Shown: positions 19,076 to 28,452 of the stretch, piece after piece
How the letters are laid out: each line of letters starts with the position of its first letter
How positions within the stretch are numbered: the stretch's first letter is position 1
DNA from: Anabaena sp. UHCC 0187
GTDB taxonomy: Bacteria; Cyanobacteriota; Cyanobacteriia; Cyanobacteriales; Nostocaceae
Direction of reading: 5' to 3'
NCBI RefSeq assembly: GCF_009712035.1
Contig: NZ_VILB01000006.1
Span: 50,519-114,518 of the forward strand
DNA length: 64,000 nt
Program-made: the position numbers and the translations under genes
The notes under the pieces: generated by a model
Told to the model about the DNA's origin: nothing
The model's database searches: none
Seen by the model: only the letters and a program-made list of their open reading frames with translations

Positions 19076-20104
19076 CTATAATCTTACTTGGGTACTCATT
19101 TTTGGTTGGTCAAAATAACCATAGACTACCTGAGAAACTTGACGAATAAAATCTTTTGCTCTAGCATCATGATTCGGTCTTCGCACGAAAATCCCTGCTA
19201 AATAACGCTTACCTGATGACGTTTCAATGATACCTGCATCTCCTAATATAAACCTAAGTGTTCCTGTTTTGTGCGCTATCTTTGCCCCAGAACCTAAACC
19301 AGAAGGTAATAAACTTCTATTCCGACAACCATTCATAATACCTATTACTTGCAATTCACTTGTACTGGAAAGTAACTGATTATTTTCCATCAAAGCTGAT
19401 AGTTTTACCAAATCTTTGGCACTGGTTTTATTAGTTCCTTTAAAATCTCCTAGACGATTTCGCATGACAGTATTTTGCAATCCCCAACTGCGAAATTTTT
19501 GATTTAATTGAGTAATCCCGCCTAAACGATCTATGATCATATTTGTTGCAGTATTATCGCTAATAGTCATCATTCTAGTTGCAGTTTCTAAGAGACTAAA
19601 CTTACTTCCTACCCGCCCATACTGCATATTTCCAGAGCCACCAACTATATGTTTCCTACCCATTACCAAAGTTTCATCTAATCGAATTTTTCCAGCATCT
19701 ACTTGCTGAAATAAAGCAATCAAAATCGGATATTTAATTGTACTAGCAGCCGCAAAAGATTTATCTCCATTAATGCTTAAATAATCTCCTGTTTCCAAGT
19801 CCATAAAGAAGATCCCAGGAGAGAGAAATTTGTAGCGAGCCATTAATGTTTTAATGGGAGTTTGTAGTTCTGAAATTTCTCTTCCTAAAGGAAATATACC
19901 AGGGAAGTTACGAGTATCTGTTGGACTGATATTGCTGACAGAATTTGGGGGAATAAATTTAATTTCTGGCAATTGGACATTTGATTTATTTCGACTCCAG
20001 CTAGTTGGGTTTTCAACTTGGTTATGATCGGTATTTGCCTTAACTGGTAAAGAGAATAGCAGAGAAGTCGTGATACTAAATAAGAGTAATGAACGTAGTT
20101 TCAT
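19076..20104 (-). CDS. Secreted penicillin-recognising serine hydrolase, class A beta-lactamase fold
   Basis: A 342-residue protein with a signal peptide (MKLRSLLLFSITTSLLFSLPVKAN). Active-site motifs are Ser121-x-x-Lys124 in STIK, SDN (182-184) and KTG (279-281). The omega-loop glutamate motif ExxLN of true class A beta-lactamases is not seen; the segment between SDN and KTG is shorter and reads RNRLGDFKGTN. So acylation by beta-lactams is plausible but efficient hydrolysis is not. Family knowledge: such cyanobacterial proteins are annotated only as serine hydrolases, possibly acting on peptidoglycan. Single gene, convergent with cbiO. Confidence 0.85.
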   Translation of the reverse strand: MKLRSLLLFSITTSLLFSLPVKANTDHNQVENPTSWSRNKSNVQLPEIKFIPPNSVSNISPTDTRNFPGIFPLGREISELQTPIKTLMARYKFLSPGIFFMDLETGDYLSINGDKSFAAASTIKYPILIALFQQVDAGKIRLDETLVMGRKHIVGGSGNMQYGRVGSKFSLLETATRMMTISDNTATNMIIDRLGGITQLNQKFRSWGLQNTVMRNRLGDFKGTNKTSAKDLVKLSALMENNQLLSSTSELQVIGIMNGCRNRSLLPSGLGSGAKIAHKTGTLRFILGDAGIIETSSGKRYLAGIFVRRPNHDARAKDFIRQVSQVVYGYFDQPKMSTQVRL

Positions 20105-20292
20105 GTAGTTTTGTGAGGAGAGGATTGAAATTACTTACAGATATTTTCTAAACAAGTCAATGAAATCAGGATTGATTGATTTGGGAATTTGTTTCAGAAG
20201 TCATTTTGGTTAACTTTCTTTTGATAATTCCCAAATTTAGATTCCATAAAATAAATGCCTCTACCGTTCCCTTTATGTAAAACAACATTTAT

Positions 20293-20399
20293 TGTAGGTT
20301 GGGTTGACGCAAGGAAACCCAACAAATCTTACTATCTTACCGCCAATGTTGGGTTTGGTCTTCGTACCCTGCGGGAAGCAAGCTACAACCCAACCTACA
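20293..20399. repeat. 107-bp foldback element with 14-bp terminal inverted repeats
   Basis: TGTAGGTTGGGTTG (20293-20306) and CAACCCAACCTACA (20386-20399) are perfect inverted repeats; inside, AACCCAACA and TGTTGGGTT also pair. The size and structure suit a MITE-like element, a type frequent in cyanobacteria. The rest of the 490-bp gap 20105-20594 shows no gene I can support. Confidence 0.8.
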
Positions 20400-20594
20400 G
20401 AAATTAAATTAATATTCTTTTCCATAAGGGGAGCGGTAGAACCAAACAAATTAGCACTCAAAAATTGTCCGTGTAAGAAAAAAGTCACTTTTAAGACATT
20501 TTTGCCAGTAACCAAAATTTCCTTGCCAAACACTATTTGCTGGTCGCATTCCTTCCGCCTATAAAACTTTAATCTGGATAAATTCAGCTATTAA

Positions 20595-21005
20595 TTAGCA
20601 ACAATTGTTGTTTGATTGCGTCCACTTATTTATTGGGGGAATCTTTGCTAGAATACCTTTTTTTAAAGGTTCTGGACGTTCTGACCAAGGCAATAAACCA
20701 TCATATTTGGTGTAATACTGGCTTGCACATTCTAGTACCGCAGATGCACTACTGTCTATGGGTAAATCACCAAAGAGATATGTTGATTTTCCTTCCGCTG
20801 CAAAAGCAATCACACAGGAATGACTACAAGCACTCATACATTCAACCCCTTGAATACAGAATTGATTGTGCAATTCGCTATCTTGTGCAAGTTCTTGAAG
20901 CTGTTGTAGTAGTTGTTCGCCTTTACTTTCACCAACCCGCTTACCGTCTTGCCATTTACCACCACAAGTTGTGCAGACAAATAGACTATGTTTTTGATTG
21001 AGCAT
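20595..21005 (-). CDS. DUF1636 metal-binding protein under B12 riboswitch control
   Basis: A 136-residue protein with a thioredoxin-like ferredoxin pattern: LFVCTTCGGKW near the N-terminus and GVECMSACSHSCVIAF in the middle, giving the Cys set expected for DUF1636 (COG5469, predicted metal-binding). The end is YDGLLPWSERPEPLKKGILAKIPP, also typical of the family. Function is not established; genomic association of DUF1636 with cobalamin/cobalt genes is known in outline, and here the gene lies about 310 bp downstream of a cobalamin riboswitch on its own strand. That supports a role in cobalt or cobalamin handling. Confidence 0.82.
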   Translation of the reverse strand: MLNQKHSLFVCTTCGGKWQDGKRVGESKGEQLLQQLQELAQDSELHNQFCIQGVECMSACSHSCVIAFAAEGKSTYLFGDLPIDSSASAVLECASQYYTKYDGLLPWSERPEPLKKGILAKIPPINKWTQSNNNCC

Positions 21006-21057
21006 TGATTTAGAAATGTGTAAGAATCAGTCATAAATGCAGACATGAGAGTCCTTT

Positions 21058-21073
21058 GCAGTAGGGGTACTGC
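21058..21073 (-). other. Small hairpin in the DUF1636 leader
   Basis: GCAGTA (21058-21063) and TACTGC (21068-21073) form a 6-bp stem with a 4-base loop, 53 bases upstream of the DUF1636 start, between the riboswitch and the gene. No U-run follows. The remaining leader 21074-21314 shows no gene I can support. Confidence 0.4.
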
Positions 21074-21314
21074 TAGATATCTAATCGCTATATCTACTTA
21101 AAATTTGGAAAAGTCTATGAAAGATAGCAATAAGCATCAGTCATATAAGCTTACCGATTTCGTTGGTACAAGGGTGCAAACAATTAAATTGACTGTTAAT
21201 TATCTCAGAGCAAGATACTATATGTAGAGATTCTCTGAAGCTAAACTGATTAATTTTGATGGAAATATTCATGAATTTATTTATCTGTACCACGCAGATA
21301 GATATAGGTTGTTT

Positions 21315-21432
21315 TACTTTCGGCGGGCATTCTGACTCAGAGATATAAATCTCATTACAGCTGCGGGACAGCGCTGGATTTACACCAGACTTTCCCCCTT
21401 ACGTTTAATGGTTATTTTCACTAAAACCGATA
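21315..21432 (-). promoter_or_regulatory. Second cobalamin (B12) riboswitch, minus strand
   Basis: Read on the minus strand the segment contains GGGGGAAAGTCTGGTG, TAAATCCAGCGCTGTCCCGC, AGCTGTAATGAG and CTGAGTCAGAATGCCCGCCGA, matching the core of the cbiM riboswitch in this window almost word for word. TATCGG and CGCCGA supply the closing stem. It precedes the DUF1636 gene and is divergent from cydA, so it does not control cydAB. Confidence 0.93.
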
Positions 21433-21618
21433 TGAAGTAGGATATTACCATTCTTTTCGTTTGTTGTCAATGGGAACGGTAGCTTGAATTGTACACTTGT
21501 GCCTATTTGTGTCAAACATTTCAAAGCTTAAAACTTTTGGAAGTAATACCATGTAAACAAATATTACTGTATATCCTAAATAGGTATTTAGCCCTTTTGC
21601 GTAACTCCCTTAAAGAGT

Positions 21619-23061
21619 ATGGAAATTTTATCTAATACCGTCGCGTTATCACGGTTGCAATTTGCATTTACGGCGATTTTTCACATGATTTGGCCTGTTC
21701 TCACTACAGGTATGTCTATTTACTTAATTGTGGTGGAAGGACTCTGGTTAAAAACCAAAAATCCTACTTATTATCATCACGCTCGTTTTTGGTCAAAACT
21801 CTATTTACTAAACTTTGGTATCGGAGTTGCATCAGGTTTACCAATGGGTTTTCAGTTTGGGACTAACTGGGCCCCATTATCAGAAGCAGTGGGAGATTTC
21901 TTAGGTAGTATTCTGGGATTTGAAGGCTCAATGGCATTTATGCTAGAGGCTTCTTTTTTAGGAATTATGATGTTTGGTTGGGAGCGAGTTCCTCCTGTAA
22001 TTCACTATTTAGCGACTATTCTTGTGGCTTTTGGGGCGAATCTTTCCACATTCTGGATTTTGGTTGCTAATTCATGGTTTCAAACTCCTAGTGGTGGACA
22101 AATGGTGAATGGTAAATTTATTGTTGAAGACTATTTTCAAGCAATTTTAAATCCCTTCATGGTGAATAGTGTTCTCCATATGTTCTTGGCAACTTTGGAG
22201 ACTTCTTTATTTGTGATTGGTGGCATTAGTGCTTGGTATATTCTCAATAATCGCCATTCAGAATTTTTCAGCAAATCATTTAAAATAGTTTTAGCGATCG
22301 CAATTTTTGTTGCTCCCTTACAAGTCTACATTGGTCACGCTAGTGGCGATCAAGTTTATCACTATCAACCCACTAAATTAGCCGCAATAGAATCCCAATG
22401 GGAAACAGTCCCGGCTGGTGAATCTGCCAAATGGAATATATTAGCAATTCCCAATAGAAAAGCTGAAAAAAATGATTGGGAAATTTCTGTTCCTAATGGT
22501 TTAAGTTACATTTTAGAACTCAAACCAAAACTTTCAGAACCAGTTTTAGGACTCAAGGAATGGAAACCAGAAGACCGTCCACCAATGATTCCTTTGATTT
22601 TCTATTCTTTCCGAATCATGGCAGGAATCGGCTTTTTCTTAGTAGGATTAATGTTGTGGAGTATTCTGCAATGGCTCAGAGGTAAACTGAATGCCAATAA
22701 TATCAATCAGCAAAAATGGTTGTTACGGGCTTGGATTTTAGCTGCACCTTTGGGCTATATTGCGATTGAATCAGGCTGGATTGTTCGCTGTGTGGGACGA
22801 CAACCTTGGACAGTATATGGACAAATTCGCACGACTGACGCGGCTTCTCATTTACCAGCTGGTGAAGTGTTATTTTCCCTCACAGTTATTGCCCTTCTTT
22901 ACAGCGTTTTGTTTGTTTGTGCGATGTTTTTTGGTAGCCGTATTATTCGCAAAGGACCAGATTTAACTTTACCAATACCTGGAGGTGAGATAAATACAGT
23001 AATTGCCACTGAATCAGTCAGTCATATTCCCGATAGTCGTCCCCTAGAAACGCCACAATAG
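21619..23061 (+). CDS. cydA: Cytochrome bd-type quinol oxidase subunit I
   Basis: A 480-residue multi-helix membrane protein carrying hemes b558, b595 and d, reducing O2 to water with electrons from plastoquinol. LQFAFTAIFHMIWP has the heme-ligand His near the N-terminus; GWIVRCVGRQPWTVYGQIRT is the conserved quinol-oxidase motif. The length is that of short-Q-loop enzymes of the cyanide-insensitive (CioA/bd-II-like) group. It is followed by cydB after 11 bp. Small inverted repeats (AGTAATA/TATTACT at 21542-21568, CTAAAT/ATTTAG at 21576-21591) lie in the promoter region. Confidence 0.95.
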   Translation: MEILSNTVALSRLQFAFTAIFHMIWPVLTTGMSIYLIVVEGLWLKTKNPTYYHHARFWSKLYLLNFGIGVASGLPMGFQFGTNWAPLSEAVGDFLGSILGFEGSMAFMLEASFLGIMMFGWERVPPVIHYLATILVAFGANLSTFWILVANSWFQTPSGGQMVNGKFIVEDYFQAILNPFMVNSVLHMFLATLETSLFVIGGISAWYILNNRHSEFFSKSFKIVLAIAIFVAPLQVYIGHASGDQVYHYQPTKLAAIESQWETVPAGESAKWNILAIPNRKAEKNDWEISVPNGLSYILELKPKLSEPVLGLKEWKPEDRPPMIPLIFYSFRIMAGIGFFLVGLMLWSILQWLRGKLNANNINQQKWLLRAWILAAPLGYIAIESGWIVRCVGRQPWTVYGQIRTTDAASHLPAGEVLFSLTVIALLYSVLFVCAMFFGSRIIRKGPDLTLPIPGGEINTVIATESVSHIPDSRPLETPQ

Positions 23062-23072
23062 GAAGAAGTTAT

Positions 23073-24086
23073 ATGGAAGCTTTGTTGCACTTTCTACCGC
23101 AAGTTTGGTTTGTAATTTTGGGGCTTTTCCTGTTTCTCTATGTGCTTTTAGATGGCTTTGATTTAGGGGTTGGTATCCTCTCTTTAACTTCTTCCGATGA
23201 AAAACGTCGTAGTTTATTAATGACCAGTTTAGGTAACGTTTGGGATGCTAACGAAACCTGGTTAGTTTTGATGGCAGGGGCATTATTTGGGGCTTTTCCC
23301 CTAGCTTATGGGACAATTCTCAATGCCCTTTATTTGCCTCTTATGGTGATGGTTGTGGGGTTAATTTTACGGGCTGTTGCTTTTGAATTTCGGGAACATT
23401 CTGATAATAAAAGTTTCTGGAATCTTGCCTTTGGAATCGGTAGTTTTATTGCTTCTTTATTTCAAGGATTTGCCTTGGGTGGTGTATTAGCAGGAATCAA
23501 AGTTGATGTAGCCGGACATTTTATTGGAGGAATGTGGGATTGGTTAAGTTGGCAATCATTATTAACAGCATTAACCCTTGTCCAAGGTTATGTATTGATT
23601 GGTTCAACTTATCTGATTCTCAAAACTGAAGGTACATTACAAGAAACTCATTTTCGCACTGCCAAATTAGCAGCTTGGACAACTTTTATTGGCGCAATTT
23701 TAATTACCATTACTACGCCAATTGTCTATGAAAATGCTAGAGCTAGGCTATTTCATCAACCAGAAGTTTATATCTTTGCCCTAATTCCTTTATTGGGTAT
23801 GCTGCTGATTTGGTTGCTGTTAGAAAGTCTAAACAAGAAAGAGGAAGTTGCTTCATTTGTTTACACAGCATTAGTCTTTCTGCTGACATTTATTGGTTTA
23901 GGATTTATTGCCTTTCCCTACATTATTCCCCCCACTATTACCATTTATCAAGCGGCATCTTCTGCTACTTCAATGGTGTTCATGATTACGTTCATTGGAT
24001 TTTTGATTCCGATTATGTTGTTTTACAACATCTACAATTATTTTGTCTTTCGAGGTAAAGTAGTCATTAGTGAAGAGGGAGAATAA
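23073..24086 (+). CDS. cydB: Cytochrome bd-type quinol oxidase subunit II
   Basis: A 337-residue membrane protein with about eight helices. The N-terminus LPQVWFVILGLFLFLYVLLDGFDLGVGIL and the GNVWDANETWLV motif are diagnostic of CydB. It forms the heterodimeric oxidase with CydA, encoded 11 bp upstream. The small third subunit (CydX-like) was not found immediately downstream. Confidence 0.95.
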   Translation: MEALLHFLPQVWFVILGLFLFLYVLLDGFDLGVGILSLTSSDEKRRSLLMTSLGNVWDANETWLVLMAGALFGAFPLAYGTILNALYLPLMVMVVGLILRAVAFEFREHSDNKSFWNLAFGIGSFIASLFQGFALGGVLAGIKVDVAGHFIGGMWDWLSWQSLLTALTLVQGYVLIGSTYLILKTEGTLQETHFRTAKLAAWTTFIGAILITITTPIVYENARARLFHQPEVYIFALIPLLGMLLIWLLLESLNKKEEVASFVYTALVFLLTFIGLGFIAFPYIIPPTITIYQAASSATSMVFMITFIGFLIPIMLFYNIYNYFVFRGKVVISEEGE

Positions 24087-24266
24087 ATTGGTATTGTAGC
24101 AGGAGATAGGTTTATAGCAATTCCCATTCAAGTGAGATACAAGCAGTAAGAATGGAACACAGATAAACACAGATGTTTTTGGACATCATGAGACTAGGAA
24201 ATGCTATATTTTCCTTCTCTTGTACAAATATTTGAAGCTATTGCTGAAATTAAGTATGAATTTAGG

Positions 24267-24296
24267 TGTAGAGACGTTCTATAGAAGGTCTCTACA
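24267..24296. repeat. 30-bp near-perfect palindrome (GTAGAGAC repeat)
   Basis: TGTAGAGAC...GTCTCTACA with centre TTCTATAGAA; only the G76/G87 pair (24276/24287) mismatches. Palindromes of this GTAGAGACGTT type are dispersed in many cyanobacterial genomes. It may end cydAB transcription. The remainder of the 368-bp gap 24087-24454 holds the recG promoter region and no gene I can support. Confidence 0.8.
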
Positions 24297-24454
24297 AAGC
24301 AGATTTTTGTAACATTTTTAATATTTTTTGCCTTATGCCGTTGTGTATTAGGCTCTCTATTTATTCTCGATTATTGGCAATATCCTCTGGTATGTTAGCC
24401 ATACTTATGCGGTAAAATATTTCTTTAAGATTATATAGGAATTATAAGTGTCTA

Positions 24455-26920
24455 ATGACAAATGGAATACCCGATTGGATAAGATTACATAAAGCCTTAG
24501 CATTTGAGGCTGAAAAAGGCTTTATAGATTTAGTAGGTAAACAATACCGCTTTAGTGAATTTCTGTGTTTGACCTTTGGTAATTTCCCCACAGCTTTACC
24601 GCAAAAAGAAAGACTTCGCTGGCATCAAGTAGGCATGAATTTTGCCAATTACCCAAATTTAGAATTACCAGAAAGACAACATTTAATAGCAGAAGTTAGA
24701 AGATATCTGAATCAAATTCAGCAAGAACTGGAGACAGAAGAAACCAAAATAAATTACGAATCTAAAAATCAACATCCCACAACTCCTATTGTTGCCGAAC
24801 TTAGTAAAAGACTAGCACCAACACTAGATAAAGAACTGAGAGATTTACCAGAAATTGGGATTAGAAAATCTGAGAATTTAGGGCGATTAAATTTATATAC
24901 AGTCCGTGATTTACTGTTTTATTATCCTCGTGATCATATTGATTATGCCCGTCAGGTGAATATTAGTGAGTTGGAAGGAGGAGAAACAGTAACTATCATA
25001 GCAACCGTCAAAAGGTTTAATTTTTTCACCAGTCCTAAAAATAAGAAATTATCAATTTTAGAATTAATTTTAAAAGACAATACCGGACAAATTAAAGTTA
25101 CCCGTTTTTACGCAGGTGCGCGTTTTAGTAGTCGTGGTTGGCAAGAAAGTTTAAAACGCCTCTATCCTGTAGGTAGTATGTTGGCAGCTTGTGGGTTAGT
25201 AAAAGGTAGTAAATATGGGTTAACTTTGGATAACCCAGAATTGGAAGTTTTAGCAAATCCAGGGGATACCATTGATTCTCTAACTATTGGGCGAGTTGTT
25301 CCCATTTATGCCCTGACTGAAGGGGTAATGGCTAATACAGTCAGACAGGCAATGATGACAGCTTTAACAGCAGCAGTGAATTTAAAAGATCCTTTGCCTA
25401 AAGGTTTACGAGAAAAATATGCTTTGATGGAATTGAAAGAAGCAATTCCTAATATTCATTTTCCTAAAGATAGTGACTCTTTAAAAATTGCTCGTCGTCG
25501 CTTAGTATTTGATGAATTTTTCTACTTGCAACTGGGCTTATTGCAACGGCAAAAAAAAGCGCGAGAAATTCAAACTAGCGCCATACTTGCACCCACAGGC
25601 AAATTATTAGAAGAATTTAACGAAATTCTCCCTTTTCAACTTACCGGCGCACAACAAAGAGTTGTTAACGAAATTCTCACCGATTTACAAAAACCTGTAG
25701 CCATGAATCGCTTAGTTCAGGGTGATGTTGGTTCAGGGAAAACCGTTGTTGCTGTTATTGCTATTTTAGCCGCAATTCAATCAGGTTATCAAGCGGCACT
25801 AATGGCTCCCACGGAAGTATTAGCAGAACAGCATTATCGGAAGTTAGTTAGTTGGTTTAACTTGTTACATTTGCCTGTGGAATTATTAACAGGTTCGACA
25901 AAAATAGCTAAAAGAAGAGAAATTCATTCCCAGCTAGAAACAGGTGAATTACCTTTATTAGTGGGAACTCATGCCCTAATCCAAGATAAAGTTAATTTTC
26001 AACGGTTGGGTTTAGTTGTCATAGATGAACAGCATCGTTTTGGAGTCCAACAACGGGCAAAGTTACAGCAAAAAGGTGAACAACCTCATGTTTTAACCAT
26101 GACAGCTACACCCATTCCCCGCACATTAGCATTAACTGTACATGGGGATTTAGATGTTAGTCAAATTGATGAATTACCACCGGGAAGACAACAAATTAAA
26201 ACCACAATGTTAAGTGGTCAACAACGTCCCCAAGCTTACGATTTAATCCGTCGAGAAGTTGCCCAAGGTAGACAAGTTTATATAGTTTTGCCTTTGGTAG
26301 AGGAATCGGAAAAATTAGATTTACGTTCGGCTGTAGAGGAACATCAAAAGTTACAAGAAAGTATTTTTCCTGATTTTCAAATTGGGTTATTGCATGGACG
26401 CATGACTTCAGCCGAAAAAGAAGCAGCAATTCACAAATTCCGCGATAATGAAACTCAAATTATCGTTTCTACCACTGTGATTGAAGTGGGTGTGGATGTT
26501 CCTAATGCCACTGTGATGCTGATTGAACACGCGGAAAGATTTGGTTTATCACAATTGCACCAATTACGGGGACGTGTGGGTCGGGGTGCAGCGCAATCTT
26601 ATTGTTTATTAATGAGTAGTTCTAGAAGTCCGGATGCCCAACAACGCTTAAAGGTGTTGGAACAGTCCCAAGATGGGTTTTTTATCTCGGAAATGGATAT
26701 GCGGTTTCGCGGTCCTGGGGAAGTGATGGGAACTCGCCAATCAGGTGTAGCAGATTTTACCTTAGCGAGTTTGGTAGAAGATGAGGATATTTTGCTGTTA
26801 GCGCGACAAGCAGCGGAAAAGGTGATTGATATGGATGCAAGTTTAGCGCGTTGGCCATTAATGCAGGATGAGTTGAAGTATAGGTATGAGCGGTTAATGG
26901 GTGGCGCGATTTTGACATGA
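24455..26920 (+). CDS. recG: ATP-dependent DNA helicase RecG
   Basis: An 821-residue branch-migration helicase acting on stalled forks and Holliday junctions. About 110 N-terminal residues form the extension typical of cyanobacterial RecG, followed by the wedge (OB) domain and helicase motifs: GDVGSGKT (Walker A), DEQHRFG (RecG-specific motif II), MTATPIPRTL, TTVIEVGVDVPNA and QLRGRVGRG. The C-terminal LMQDELKYRYERLMGGAIL is duplicated at 28350-28421. Monocistronic as far as can be seen. Confidence 0.97.
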   Translation: MTNGIPDWIRLHKALAFEAEKGFIDLVGKQYRFSEFLCLTFGNFPTALPQKERLRWHQVGMNFANYPNLELPERQHLIAEVRRYLNQIQQELETEETKINYESKNQHPTTPIVAELSKRLAPTLDKELRDLPEIGIRKSENLGRLNLYTVRDLLFYYPRDHIDYARQVNISELEGGETVTIIATVKRFNFFTSPKNKKLSILELILKDNTGQIKVTRFYAGARFSSRGWQESLKRLYPVGSMLAACGLVKGSKYGLTLDNPELEVLANPGDTIDSLTIGRVVPIYALTEGVMANTVRQAMMTALTAAVNLKDPLPKGLREKYALMELKEAIPNIHFPKDSDSLKIARRRLVFDEFFYLQLGLLQRQKKAREIQTSAILAPTGKLLEEFNEILPFQLTGAQQRVVNEILTDLQKPVAMNRLVQGDVGSGKTVVAVIAILAAIQSGYQAALMAPTEVLAEQHYRKLVSWFNLLHLPVELLTGSTKIAKRREIHSQLETGELPLLVGTHALIQDKVNFQRLGLVVIDEQHRFGVQQRAKLQQKGEQPHVLTMTATPIPRTLALTVHGDLDVSQIDELPPGRQQIKTTMLSGQQRPQAYDLIRREVAQGRQVYIVLPLVEESEKLDLRSAVEEHQKLQESIFPDFQIGLLHGRMTSAEKEAAIHKFRDNETQIIVSTTVIEVGVDVPNATVMLIEHAERFGLSQLHQLRGRVGRGAAQSYCLLMSSSRSPDAQQRLKVLEQSQDGFFISEMDMRFRGPGEVMGTRQSGVADFTLASLVEDEDILLLARQAAEKVIDMDASLARWPLMQDELKYRYERLMGGAILT
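26848..26916 (+). repeat. Left copy of recG 3'-end direct repeat
   Basis: This 69-bp stretch inside recG matches 28350-28418 with four mismatches (about 94 percent identity) in the same orientation. The two copies bracket the gene at 26989-28257. Confidence 0.9.
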
Positions 26921-26988
26921 TTTAGGCAGCATAGGGATTTAACAACAATGCTGCACTATTACAGAATCGAAATAGCAAGTTGGATTAA

Positions 26989-28257
26989 TTACTGTAGTTT
27001 CTGAATTCTTTTATTTGCTAATGTCAATAATCGCTGTGACTCTGTGTAGGCAGTAGTCCCTGGTTTGATAGTATTAAGTTGAGTCATAACTCTCTGAATT
27101 TCCGATCTAATTTGATTTTTATCAGTTGGTGGAGAAGCAATTAATTGTTCAATTTTAGTATTAGCTTCTTTAAGAATTTCCACTGCATCACTTTCCATTT
27201 GGTGACGAGTTTTAATAGTTCCTAAATAGGTTTGATATTGTGCTATTAATTTTTGCGCTTCCACATAGCTGGGTTCACTAACTTCAATTTTTTCTAATTG
27301 CTGAATTGCCTTTTCCCACAAATCACCAATTTGTTCCCACTTCTGAGCCGTATGTGGTGGTTTTTGGGAGGCATTCGCAGCAGCTAAAGCATATTGTTTT
27401 CCAGCTTCAATTAAAGTCGAACTGCGTTGATCAACAACAGTTGTCTGTTTGACTTGATATGCAGCCATTAATTTTTGTGCGTCCACATAACGGGGATTTT
27501 CATTTGGTACTTGTTCAAGTCTCCTAATTGCCTGTTGCCATAAATCTGATGCTGCTTGAGAGTTTTTTGGTTTAACTTTCTGGGCTTCTAAATCAAATTC
27601 TTCAGCAGCAGAAATAAAATTACTAACTCGCGCATTTTCAAAATCCCGTTTGTAAGCTGCAAGTTGAGTTTGGGCATTTTGTCCAGCAAAAGTTTGCTGA
27701 GAAATTTGATCTAACTTATCTATAGATGTTTGCCAATATGCAATTGCATTTTCTCGATCTTTTGTATTTTTTGCCTGTTGATATTGCTGTTTTGCTGCCA
27801 ATAGTGACTTTTGTGCTTCATTAAATGGAACTAAAGCATTATTATTCTGGAAAGCTACTGCTTCTAACCGCGCTACTCGCTGACGTGCTTGTTCAAATTC
27901 ATCAAAAGTAAACTTCCAGGAACAACCAAACAAAGTACAATAACGTTGAGGATAATAACCCAAAAACCAAACTGGTAAATTCTCCAAGTGTTGTTTTGCC
28001 TCTTTGACTTTTTCCCCACCCCTTTCAATATCGGCAGTGCTAGTAGCTTTACTAATTAATTGATCTGCCTGTTCTAGAGAATCAATAGCACCTCGGTAGT
28101 GACGATCCATACTCATAAAACTGGGTAACAACAGCAATGGCGCTGCTTGGGCTACAGGTTGACGAATCATCGGATAAGGTAAATTCACCACCCACAATAT
28201 CCCTGCTGTACCCGCTACGAAAATAGCCGCAAATTTGATTTTCCCGAACATAGTCAT
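26989..28257 (-). CDS. Hypothetical membrane-anchored coiled-coil protein
   Basis: A 422-residue protein with one N-terminal membrane segment (KFAAIFVAGTAGILWVVNLPYPM) and a second weakly hydrophobic stretch, then about 350 residues of helical repeats with a recurrent pattern: WQQAIRRLEQVPNENPRYVDAQKLMAAYQ and WEKAIQQLEKIEVSEPSYVEAQKLIAQYQ. These TPR-like repeats suggest a scaffold facing the periplasm or cytoplasm. Similar proteins occur widely in cyanobacteria without assigned function. It lies on the opposite strand between recG and the recG tail copy. Confidence 0.75.
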   Translation of the reverse strand: MTMFGKIKFAAIFVAGTAGILWVVNLPYPMIRQPVAQAAPLLLLPSFMSMDRHYRGAIDSLEQADQLISKATSTADIERGGEKVKEAKQHLENLPVWFLGYYPQRYCTLFGCSWKFTFDEFEQARQRVARLEAVAFQNNNALVPFNEAQKSLLAAKQQYQQAKNTKDRENAIAYWQTSIDKLDQISQQTFAGQNAQTQLAAYKRDFENARVSNFISAAEEFDLEAQKVKPKNSQAASDLWQQAIRRLEQVPNENPRYVDAQKLMAAYQVKQTTVVDQRSSTLIEAGKQYALAAANASQKPPHTAQKWEQIGDLWEKAIQQLEKIEVSEPSYVEAQKLIAQYQTYLGTIKTRHQMESDAVEILKEANTKIEQLIASPPTDKNQIRSEIQRVMTQLNTIKPGTTAYTESQRLLTLANKRIQKLQ

Positions 28258-28349
28258 TTATATCCAATCATTACTATACTTAGTATTCCCAGTAATGCTA
28301 ATTTAACACGCAGAAAGATTTAGTTGATTACAACTGTATCAATTATGGA

Positions 28350-28421
28350 GCGTTGTCCATTAATGCAGGATGAGTTGAAGTATAAGTATGAGCGGTTAAT
28401 GGGTGGAGCGATTTTAACGTA
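28350..28421 (+). pseudogene. Duplicated recG C-terminal fragment
   Basis: Reads CPLMQDELKYKYERLMGGAILT then a stop, in the same frame as recG, but with no start or upstream helicase sequence. It is a detached copy of the last 22 codons of recG, 31 bp upstream of the HEPN-like gene. It may be the scar of insertion or of a partial recG duplication. Confidence 0.88.
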
Positions 28422-28452
28422 AAATAACTGAGTAAAATCTTAGTTAACGGGA

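Noticed and set aside
20273..20533. Minus-strand frame of 86 codons
   Set aside because: Runs through the 107-bp foldback element and resembles no family.
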